Source: Pycnococcus provasolii (taxonomy: Eukaryota > Chlorophyta > Pseudoscourfieldiophyceae > Pseudoscourfieldiales > Pycnococcaceae). Taken from it: DNA of 64,000 nucleotides. The notes below the pieces were generated by a model. The model saw nothing but the letters and a program-made list of their open reading frames with translations, had not been told where the DNA came from and did no database searches. The stretch spans positions 310,001 through 374,000 of the forward strand of contig OW568883.1 in assembly GCA_938743325.2 (NCBI GenBank), written 5' to 3'. Position numbers and translations under genes: made by a program. This document shows, piece by piece, positions 1 through 12,000 of the stretch (within the stretch, counting starts at the first letter, position 1; each line of letters begins with the position of its first letter).

Positions 1-3000
1 AACTTCAATTTGAGCAGATTCACCGTGCCAGAGCACAAAAAGTCCCCAGCGGACAACACGTCATAGTCGAATACTTCAATCTTGAGCTCCTGCACCGTTT
101 CGAGATCCACATTTGGAAATTCAAAGCTCTCCTTATAGATTGGATTGTTCGACGCTGGCACGTACATTGATTGCTGCGACGACTCCCCGATAGTGAGCAC
201 CGCGTACGGATCGCAGGAGATTTCGTCCCTGCCCTCCTGGACGACTGAGCTTTTCAACACTTTGTTCTTCCAACTCTTGCTGAAAGTTCCACGCAAATTT
301 GCCATCACGTTGTTTGGCGATCCAACCCGGCTTTCCGTGACGGGGCCAGCATCGCTTGCGCTCGATGCGGAGGCTTCGCCATTTTTCTCTTCCTCCTCCT
401 CCTTCGCCTGTTGCGCCTTCAGGCGATCTAGGAGACTCATTGGAGCCGCCTCACCTGGAGCGGGTGCGATTTGATTGTCGCCGGAGAATTTTTTGGCGAG
501 ATTTGCGGCGCGCACAAGAGCAAGAGACTTTCTCACACCACGTTGAAACTTGCGCTTGGTGCTGAACTTCTCGTAGATCATTTCAGTGCCAGCGCGGGTT
601 GCCAGGACGAAGAGGAAAAATCCGGGAAGTCCGGCGCGGAAAACGAATTGATACGAATAGTCCCAACCACTGATCATGCACTCGGGCGCAATGATTTCCG
701 GGTTGAGGTTAAAAATGCCTAGGAACATATACCAGCTCGTGAGCATGCTGCCCCAGTCAAACTCGAGAAGACCAAATGTCGCCTGTATCTGGCAGTAGCC
801 GACGAGAAGGTTGAGCATGGGAAACGTCTTCTCTGCCTGCGAGAAGATTAACAGCAGGCCAGGCAGCACCACCAGGAATATCACTCCCACGGAGAATCCC
901 GCCAGAGGAATTGTCGGGCACTTCTCACACTTCCCGTCGACACGGAAATGGCCGTCTCGGCATCGGCTGCAAGCGAAACCTTCGTACTGCCCACCATCTC
1001 TGTCGCTATCGGGCGCGCACATTCCTAGCGCTACGCGCGTGACGTTGGATGTTGCAGCACACTGCTCGCCACCTAGGAGGCATCGCACAACCTCGCTTCC
1101 ATCTTTCGGATTGACCCAGTATCCCTTATATGGCTTTGGATACGTCTGATTGGCAACATCACACGCGGTGCGATCGAGATTGCATTTCAAACAAATATCA
1201 GTGTTGTATGGGGGCCGGAAGAATGTGCGCGGGCATACACACGAATAGATACTGTCCGATGCCGTTGGACTGATCATGTCACCATGCGGGCAGCGAGTGC
1301 ACGTAGGCTGGCCCGTGGCATTTTGATAGGTGCCACTCTCGCAAAGGCTGCAGCTTGTAGCGCCCACTGTCTTTCCCGCAGTACCCTCAGGACACGGCAC
1401 GCACATGATCTGATCCGCAACACCAGGCTGATTGTACCTTCCCAAGGGACAAGCAGAGCAAGTGAGTCCCACGCGCTTGTAGCCAGGCTGGCACAGAACC
1501 TTGATGTTCGTTGTAAAAGTCGACGACGCTCGCCCGCTGGCGTCCATGGCTGCCCACTGCAAAGTTGTATAAGCTTCTCCGCGAGATTTGTCCATCGCAG
1601 GCGTAAATACCACCCACGGCGAAGTCGTGAGGCTTCCCTCGCTCAATGCAGTGCCGTTGGGATGGGTGACTCCACCCTGTGTTGGCGCACGGACGATCTT
1701 GTAGGTTAGCCGAGCCCCAGGCGCGCTGTCGACGTCGTGCGCGAGTAGATACAAAAGCATCGGCGTATTGTGAAGTGTTGCCACTTCCTGCCCATCATCA
1801 CACAGCAACCTGGGTTGCTCAGGGTGAAATATGAGTGCCTCGACCGCGTCAGCCCTAGAGTCCATTTCACTTCCACGCGCCGCATTGTAGGCGGTGTATG
1901 CGGCTCCGGCGTCGCTCTTGGGAACGGGTTGGCTGAGCATGGTAGACGCGGACAACGCAGCCTCGGACCAAAGCCGCTCGAGCGAGTCGAGGGTGTTCCG
2001 ATACTGGGTCATGCTCGTGCTAGGGTCGTTGTCCAAGACTGCCGCCCAAGCCTCTGTACCGGCACCAGGTTCTGGCAAGATGCCAAAGGACAGATTATAG
2101 GCGAGGGCATATGGCAGTGTGTTCGGACCCTCCAGTGCACACGCGCCAACGGGAGCATCGTCCTCCTCTTCGACGACAATTGTTGTCGTGCCTATCGAGG
2201 AAGTGATGCCGTACACACCGGTTATGCGAAATTTGATTGTGTCGCTTCCAGTAGCGTCGGCGTACGGAGTGTACCGAAATGCACCCGTGCGTTCGTCAAG
2301 CAACTCAACTCTACCTAGCGTTGGACTGCCAATCAGGCGGAAAATAATATGCTTCGTGTAGTTATACTCGAATGGAAGGTGTTCCTCCAAGGTGGTATCC
2401 TCGAGCATCGTAATTGTGGAATTGAGAGCAACAGGTAGGCTTTGTGTTTCCGCCTTCGCGTGCAGCGTGATTTTTACGCGAGCAACCTCTGATGGAAGAC
2501 CGTCAACGTCCACCGCCTGGTACGCAAATGCATCAGCCCTTGCCTGCAGCGCGATGCTCTTTGAGCTTGCTAAGTACTGCACCGTCAGGCTGGCACTGCG
2601 ACGATTCAGCGCATTTTCCGTGCCCGGTGGTGGCGTTAGTCGGAGCGTGTTCCCATCGGTAGTCTCGTTCACGATTTTGACGTATGCAATTTCTTCGGCT
2701 GCAGGTCCATCAAAATCCTTCACAGGTAGCTCGATGGTTTCGAGAACATCCTCAAACGCGTCAACGTGCATCGACTCCGCCACGGGAGCATCAAGCACAT
2801 TAATGATATTTATGCGAATGGTAATCACACTCGAGGATAAACCATTTTCGACATCTTCGGCGCGCACCAGGAAGTCGTCGGGCCCATAAACGAACGGTGT
2901 ACGTGGAGTGTAGTCAAATTCACCAGTCACGTTGTTCAATTTCACAGTTCCGCGATACCCGTCGCAGACAAGCACATAACGCACCGCCCGCTTGTCATTT

Positions 3001-6000
3001 TCCGCGGACACCTTGTAACCCAGCGCTGATGTGTTTTGGAGGATGTTGATCACATCCAGACCAAATGCCCATCGCGGTGGCTTCGTCTCCTTCGCGATGC
3101 TGCCAGATATGACGCAAGGTTGCGACATGGTATTTGAAAGATCACGCATGCGAAAGCTTATGCTCCTCGTCACATCTTTCAGCGATTCGCTCCGAAACTC
3201 GAAGCTGACAAGGCGAAGAGCTTTCTGATAGTCGACGCGCGAGGCGATGCTATCAAAAGTCAAACAGCCTTTCAATTGATCGAACGACCATCGGAGGTCC
3301 GTTCGTGCCGCTTTCGAGGTTTCGCCGCCATTCGATGTCACGACAGCCTCTGCGGGAAGATAATGCAAAAAGTCGTGTCTCGCGTCGAACGAATCTACTA
3401 TACATACCTCGGCACCGGCAAACTGCACGTCGTCGGGGTCGATGATTTCTACACTGCGATCCACGGGAATCACATCCTGAGCCTTGAAACCAACGGCGAA
3501 TTTGGTGCATGATATGGTCGTCGGATCGTTGAATGGCTTGACCGAAAGCGTCGCGTCGACCGCTGAGGATGCACTCGCGTGAAGCTGGCTTGCTCGAAAT
3601 TCAATCCGACGATTGATGGAAGCTGGTGCATCTCCCACGTGCACATACGACACCTGGCGCAAAAGAGATTGCAAAAATGCGATGTCGTTTGCATCGCTCT
3701 TCTTTGGGCGCAGCGTGAGAACTCCCATTCCTGCATGCCAGTCCACATCAATTGACGCCGATGTGACGCCATCCGCTTTAACAGTCTTGAATTCGCACTG
3801 GCTTGTGCACATACGTTCACCAAATAGAAGCAGATCGCCCGACGACTGATACGTTCCCTCCACGAAGGTGGCAGACACGTTGTTCACGAGAGCATCTTCG
3901 GTGATCTTTGCGTGCTGTAGTGCGCCGGCATCGGCCATAAAGCGAACATTCGCGTCAACCACCACCGGCTTGCCCGTGCGAGATCCGTAGAGCTCAACGA
4001 ATTCATTTGGTGATCCAGCGGCATCCACACCAGACGCTGCTGCCTCCGATGTGACAACATCGAGCTTGGATGTGAGACGTACAACCACGGCAAATCCGAG
4101 GCGCTGAAGGCTAAACTTAGCTCCAAATTCAGAGCTAGAAGTGTCCGGGAATATCGGAGCTGCTGTGGCACCAAGCACTTTCCACGGCGCCCCGTTGGCG
4201 TTATCTAGCCCAGTGTATAGCGCGACGAATGGTGGTAATGTCAGCGACAGGTCGCCAACGCGCGGGACAGCAATTTGCACGGAAAATCCAAGTTCGTCAT
4301 CGGGAACGCGTGGTTCCGATGTTAGGCGGTACACTGGCGATGCCATCTCGATGCGATAAAGTGGGCTGCTAGGAGTCGGTGCCGCGGGGTTGAGCGATTT
4401 CCAGTCACCTTCCTCCACGAAGATGACAGGATCAGAACATGGTATGGGCGCCGCGACTCTAGCCTTTGAGGCGAGATTTACCGCGCAGCTAGGCGGCACA
4501 GCGCTCTGTGGCGCCATGGGCGCTTTGCGCGCGGCCACGCGGATGCATGGATTTAAGAAGGTGTCAGTACCTGACGAAAGTGCGCAGTAGAAGTTGTCCT
4601 CACATGCACCCACGGCGGTAAAGCACGCGTCAAAGTTTGAGACTGCAGGCGCTGATGCTATACGCTGGCGCACAGTGAATGTCCTCGTATCATTCCAATT
4701 TGTCGCATCGAACGATACTCGCGAGGGTTCGATTGAAATATGTGACTGTCCTGAGGGTACTTGAATTTCATAAGAGACTGACTGAAGCGGAGCACTGCGG
4801 AGGCGAATTTCTAGCTTTTCTTCAGCATCTCCTACGAGGTATGCCGATGGCGTCGGCGTGATTAGCAAGCCAAGCTCGTCATTCTCGATAACTTGGAAAA
4901 CGATAGGATTTGGAAGAAGCGTGCTGTACAGTGGATCGTCGGTTTGTATGACTGGCAATGCCTCAATGTAAAAACTGCCATGGTACGTTGACGTATCGAA
5001 AAAGTTCAGCTCTATCGACTTCGGGATATTTGCCTCATCTGTGCCGAACGCGAGACTTGTTGGGCTAAGCATCACAAGATTGCTTAGTTCGTCGGCTGAT
5101 AACAGCTCGTCCTGGAGCAGAGTGCGTTGAAAACGACTCATAGACGCATTGATGGGAGAGGCTGTCGTAGTATTCGTTTCCATCATGATTGTTGTGTTCG
5201 TGTTATTGCCTGCCGGCTTAGTTGCGACTGTCACTGCTGTCGTGGTGGTTGTGCCGACAATAGTAGTAGTAGTAGTTGTTGTTGTTGTCGTCGTCGTCGA
5301 CGACTTGGTCGTCGTAGTCGTAGTCGTTGCCGGTAGCTCGATTGAATCTATCACCGGCTTGACCCGCGTTGCGCGTAGCACAAATGTCATGCCAACGTCG
5401 CTCAGAGGAACAGCTTGAATCTCAAGCTTCGTGGTCGCCTGACTTCCCTCCGTCACGGTTACAGAGGATCCGCGTTTTGCCACCGCTTTCGTTAATTCCT
5501 CGGATTGCGGTAGCAAATACAGCCCATTGGAGTCACTCTGACTTGGCGCATCTCGTGGCGACGTCGCGTTGATGAGCTCGTCCTCCGAAACGGTGATGCT
5601 GTCCTTTTTCGCGACAGAAATGCTTAGTACCTGACGATCCACGTCGAAGACTGTGACGTCAACAGTTCGATGCGCGCTCGCCGAATTGTAGCTCAAATCA
5701 TCCGACGATGTCGTTGCACTGAGAACCACTTCGAAACGATCATCTGCATGACCATCAGACATTGCAATGACGTCAATCTCTGCGAACGCGTTCCAAGCAT
5801 TCGGCTCGATGGTAATCCTCGAGGGGTAAATATCAAGCTGCTGCCGCAGATTGCGCTTTTCTGGTAACCCGCTGCTCGATAGGATGGACAAGTCCACCGT
5901 AACTGACGCCGTTGGCATAGTGCTGAGACTCACACCGAGCTTTCTCGGCCCGATTGCATATCCAACTTGAAAGTTGCGCTGCTCTTCGCGGAAGACGAGG

Positions 6001-9000
6001 CGTGGTATTGTGGTGTCATTTACGCGCACGATGAGATCCTGTTCTGCAAGGTTGGCAAATGCAGTCACCGTGGAAATGGCTGAAATCGGAACCCTGACAA
6101 CCTGCACGCCAATATACCGCGCCGTGAATTGAGCGGTCACGCTGAGGACCTGCGGCTCGAAGGCATCCTTAGAGTCGAATCTTAGCGTCGTTTCTGAAAG
6201 CGATATGGAAGCATTCACGTCACGTCCGATAGGTGTCATAAACTTGACTAACACCTCGTCTCCAGGTGGTGGCGCCCCGCCGAGAGATACCAGCACATCT
6301 CGTGTCGAACCCTTCGCGACGGTCACCTCATCTGGCTCGACAATCACACTCGCAACATCATCGTCTTCATCCACGTTCACGCGAAGGCTGGGTGGCACCG
6401 ATCCGTCATAAATTGACTTATAAACAGTGTCATCTGTGCTCACGGCATGCTCGATGAAGACCGCATGAGGTCCCTCCACGAAACGATCGTCAATGGAGGT
6501 GACCAATATCTCGCGGGGCTTGCTGAAGTCGCTTGGTGAAAATACTAGCTCAGCCACGACCATTCCACCTGCATCTCCTATGATATTGCGGCGAGAAGCA
6601 TTTGCCTTGTCGTTGACACTGGCCTTGATTTGTAATGCCGCCGCACCTCCAAGCTGCACCTTTACGTTCACAGCGGTGCTTGGCTGGCGCGTGAGAGATA
6701 TGGAGTACGTATCGCTCTGCGGGAGAACGGAAGCTTCACCAATGCCATTTCCCTCTCGTATAGCGAGATTGTCTAAACCATTTTGCGTCACTATGGCAAT
6801 TCCCGTCGACGCCACGGGTAGTGTCGTAAGTGCCTCATTGTTGTAGAGATCCACGGCTGCAACATACAGCACGTAGCTTCGGCCAGGTAGGAATGTGCCA
6901 GATATGGTGTAGGCCTGCGACTTTCCGAGCTGCTGGATGCTTTCAATGTTTTCCTGCTTCTGATAAACAATCTTGGATGCGGGGAGCGCACCATTGATGA
7001 CGTCTGTGATAGACGGTGGCTCCTCGGTGACACTCATCATGACGAAATATAGCGTACATTCCTCATCAACCGTATATTCAAAATCGAACTTGTTTGGATC
7101 GTCAGTATTTGAGATTTTGGCAGACAGCTCTGGCGGAAGCGTGTCAACAATGTTGATTTCGAGCACCTGGTTGGTAGTAGGTGGCGAGATCGTATCGGTG
7201 ACAGAAAAAACCATTTTGTCTGTCTTGTCATGCCTTCCATTGTGCGTGTACACGATTCTACCGCTATCTACTTCACCTTGATTCCAATTAGTCGCTGTAA
7301 TCGCACCCGAACCGCTGGTGCGCTGTATGAGGCCATGGGCGGGTGCACTGGATACGTCATAATATACGCCAAAAGCGGTAGCCTTGTCGTCGACGTATCG
7401 CATCTCAGTAATGACCGTGGTTCTACCTCGCTCTGCTGTCATCGGCAAAAGAGTTTGCTTCTTCGGGCTGACAACATCAACCGCTTGCATAGTAATTGGC
7501 ACCTTCGTTGATGTTCCGGTGAGCTCACCATCGCTTGCCCGAAGTGTGACCGAATCGGAGAGACCCACGCCGCCATTATGCACATATGTCAGTTTACCGT
7601 CAAGCAAGTCTTTCGCTGTAAATGAGGAGATTATGCCAGCCTGCCCCGTTGCAAATAAATTACCGTGCTGCGGCTGCTGCACAATGCTCACAACGATGCT
7701 CTCGGGAGGAGGGCTGTCAAGATCACGCACGAGGATATCTGAAGGCGATTGAATCTTGTGCGTTTCGCCCTGCTTTAGATTAATGCCGTTGCTGATAATC
7801 TCTGGTGCGTTGTCATTTTTTAAGATGATCGTCACGGCAACGACAATGGCAGGACTGGTGTTGACGCCATCGCTCGCGCTTAGCGTAAAGCTGTCCGAGG
7901 TTGCCTCTTCCGAAGCACCATTGTGAGCGTACTGAATTTTCCCAGCGGCAAGGTCTGCGGCAGTGAATGAGACGACATCAACGCCAGGCGAAGAGGAAAG
8001 CTGCAATTTTCCATGCGTAGGAGGGGTGCCAACAGTGATTGTGATATCGGCATCTGACGTATCGGGATCCTTCACCTCAAGCTCCGCTGATGTCAAGGTC
8101 AGGGTATCGCCTTCGTTCACAGTTAGTCCAGTATTCACCGTTGCCTTTGGTATGCCGTTATTCACGGGAGTGACAACGATTTTCACCTCGAAGACTCCGG
8201 CAGCTGCATTGCCAGCCACGTCCGCGGCACTCACCTTGAACGCGTCGCTCGTGGTGTCTGAGCCGTCATGGACATACCTGATCTTGCCCGCAGAGAGATC
8301 CGCGGCGGTGAATGTTGTCACAGCGGTACCAGGATTGCTTATGAGCTCAAGCTTACCATTCTGGGGCAAATTAGATATCGTGACTTTAACGTCTGTGGCG
8401 GCGGTGTCGATATCTGTAACTGAAAGTGCCGTGGAATCTAAAACCTTCTGGCCACCCTCCGCTACGGTCAGGGTACCAGCAGTCACAGTCGGTGCTGTGG
8501 TATCCGAGTTGGTGATCTTAATACTCAACGTCTGTCCCGTGAGACAATTATTTGCACTGTCGCATACTTTGAACTGCAAGCTATCTGAGACGGAGCTGGC
8601 TGAGGGATCAGCAAAGTTCTGCCCATTGTGAGTGTAGGACACGGAACCGGCATCGATGTTTGCTTGCGTGAATGGCGACGGTGAAACGGTTCCCATGGAC
8701 GGTGGCGTGGTGATGGTGAATGTAAGTGATGACGCCGAGGGCGTATCCGTATCCACCGATCTCAATATGGCGCTTGTGATGCTTGCCGCACCTCCCTTTG
8801 CGACGGTGAGCTGATTATTCACGGGAATCGTGGGTGCGAGATCATCCACGGGCGTTAACGTGATGGTGAAAATTTGATTTGGATTGTTGTTCGTGCCATC
8901 GCTGAGACTGAATATGATTGTGTCAGTCGACCCAGCTGCTGGAACCTCGGCATCTGTATGCACATATCGAACATTTCCGCCTGTAAGCTGACTCTGCACG

Positions 9001-12000
9001 AAGCTAGTCGCACTCGTTCCCGGTGCGCTGCTTAGCTCCAGACGTCCCTTAGCGGGTGGAGTTGTAACTGAGAATATGATTGTGCTGTCGTCCGTATCCG
9101 CGTCCGTCGCGGCAAGCATTGTCGACGCAAGGGTGAGCGTACTTTGTTCAGCACAAGTGCCTCCCGTGTTCGTAGTGAGTGCGGGTACCTTGTTGTTGAC
9201 TGAAGAGATCGTGATTGAGAGCGTTGCGACGGCGCTATTCACACCGTCACTGATGGTGAATGTGATAGAGTCGGCTGTATTTTCGCCACCGCCATGCTTG
9301 TACTGCACGCAAGCTGTTGCGCATGCATCTGTAGCAGAGATCTTATCCTGCGTGAAAGAAGTGATGGCAGTACTCGTGGCGGTGGAAAGCACGAGTATGC
9401 CATTGCTTGGTCCAGACGTGACGGTAAACGTGAGAGTAGAATCCAAGGTGTCGGCGTCAGTAGCTGAAAGAATTGCGGTTGTGATGGTCTTCGTTGCTCC
9501 CTCTGCCACTGTAATGGCACGAGAGCCCGCTGGCACAGGCACACCGTCGTTGACAGGCGTTACCGTAATAGAAAACGTTGCGGCGGCGAGAGTCGTTGTC
9601 GCATCTTTGACTGCAAAGGTAAAGCTTGCGGCAGTGGTATCGCTCCCATCGTGTACGAATTGAACACTCCCGGAGTTTAAGGCAGCGAGTGTAAACTGCG
9701 TGACTGGTGTTCCCGCAGCTGAGCTAAGCTGAACATATCCATTCGTCGCAGGATTCGGAATAGCACTGAATATAACAGCGGTAGCAGCTGTGTCTGTGTC
9801 AGTTGCGGCCAGCATAGCGTTCGTAATTGTCAGGGTTGCGCCCTCCGCCATCGTGGCGCCAGCATTTGTCGTGAGCACTGGGACGTCATCAACAGCTCCC
9901 ACGGTTATGCTAAATGTCTGTGAAGTCACGGTATTCAGTCCATCCGACACCGTGAAGACGAATGAGTCCGGGTCCGCGTTGCTTGCGGTATGCACGTACT
10001 GGACGATATTTGCGTCAATATTCGCCTGCGTGAAGCTAGTGATTCCTGTGCCCGCAGCCGTGCTGAGCTCCAACCGCCCCTTCGCGGTATTGGTTGTGAC
10101 TGTGTATGTTATTGTTGAGTGCGATGATGCTCCCGTGTCAGCGTCTGTGTACTGCAGCCTCGCTTGCGTAATCGCCACGGTCCCTCCCTCATTCACAGAG
10201 GCGCCATTATTCTGTGCCTGTGTCGGAGTGTTCTCGTTCACAAGAGTGATTGTAATGGAAACCGTGGTGCCAGTCACAGGATTCGCCCCATCAGTGACTG
10301 AGAATGTGAAGCTGTCCGAGGTGGTTTCACCGCCATTGTGGACGTATGTGATGATGCTCGAATCAATGTCCGACTGCGTGAAAGTAGTGGTTGTTGTTCC
10401 ACTTTTCTGCAATGCTCCATTCGAAACACCCGTTGTCACTGAATAGACGACTTGTGCAGCTGGTACATCAGCATCGGTGACTTGCAGCTCCGTGTTTGTG
10501 ATTGTAAAGGTAGCACCCTCGTTCAAGGTGAATCCGGTATTCTTAGCCACAACTGGAGGAGTGTTGTCGACGGGAGTAATCGTGATGGAGAAAACGACGC
10601 CTGTAAGAGTGTTTGTGCCGTCCGAAATCGAAAAGGTGATACTGTCCATAATATTGGCAGTTCCGGTCAGCGTGCCCGATGCGACGTATTGCACGCACTG
10701 CGTAGCACAGGTCGCCACACTCGATATTTTGTTTTGAGTAAAAGACGTTATCGCAACGCCAGTCGCATCGCTGAAGACGAGCTTTCCCTTCGCAGGGTCA
10801 TTTGGTGTTGTCACCGTAAATGTCAACAGACCAGCATCCTGGCTTGCATCTGCATCCGTTGCAGATAACATTGCACTCGTTATTGTTTTTGTCTGGCTCT
10901 CGGCAACGGTCAAACCATTGTTATTCGCAGCAACGGGCGTTTGGTCGTTGACATCGGTGATTGTCACCGTCACGGTTGCCGTTGTTCCTTGATTCGGCGT
11001 TGGAGTCAGCGAATCTTTCGGCGTAAGCACAAATGTGTCAGTCGGACCTTCGGTTCCGTCTTGAATGTACTGCACTAAATTTCCGACAAGATCTGCTCTT
11101 GTGAAACTTGTGATTGGCGTAGCTGTATCCGTCGAAAGCACAACCTTGCCCTTGGAAGGGTTCGTCGTCACCTGGAAGATGAGGTTGGCGTTTCCAGTCG
11201 ACGTGGGATTCGAATCCGCATCGGTGATGTCAATCTGACCCGCATTGCTTCCTTGCACGAGCGTGAATGTCCCAGCCTCCGCCACAGTAAATGTGGGACC
11301 CGTCGGCGCGATTACAGGAGCTTGATCGTCGACGGGGGTAACAGTCACGGTCACGGTCACCTCTGCTCCTGTATTCGTTCCATCGTTTGGAGTCACCTTA
11401 AAGGTGTCACTTGTCGTTTCACTGCCCGAATGCACGTACGTCACTTGATTCGAGTTGATATTGGTGGTTGTGAATGTGCCTCCAGCATTCAGCTTGACAC
11501 CATTCAGGCGAACTTCCCCATTTGTTGCATCTCCAGTCAAGGTCAGAGTGAGTGTTGTGCCGCCGATGTTATCAGCATCTGTCACAAAAAGCTGGCCTGC
11601 CGCAATCGTATGCGTCGCACCCTCATTCAACGTGAATCCGGTATTTGGATTGACCACCGGAGTTTGGTCGTTTACTGGAGTGACCGTGATAGAGATGGTC
11701 TGGGCCGCACTTGCGGCTGAGGTGGCATCCCGGTAAGTCACCTGAAAGGTATCACTGGTCGTATCAGAACCATCGTGGACGTATTGAACGCACTTGGTCG
11801 TGCAACCCTCTATCTCGTTCATTTTGAATGACGTGATGGCGACACCGACGGCGTCCGAGTACTGTAGTATTCCACGCGTCGGTGCTGTCGATACCGTGAG
11901 GGTAATCGCGCTGTCTGCTGTATCAACATCCTCAACATGGATTTGCGTTGTTGATATCGTTTGAGTAGCCCCCTCATTCAACGTGAATCCAGCAAATGTA

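Noticed and set aside
7963-10446. Plus-strand open frames of 195-222 codons across the repeat region
   Set aside because: They are mirror frames of the giant minus-strand gene; the minus frame gives clear CSPG repeats and the plus frames give Val/Ser-rich nonsense.
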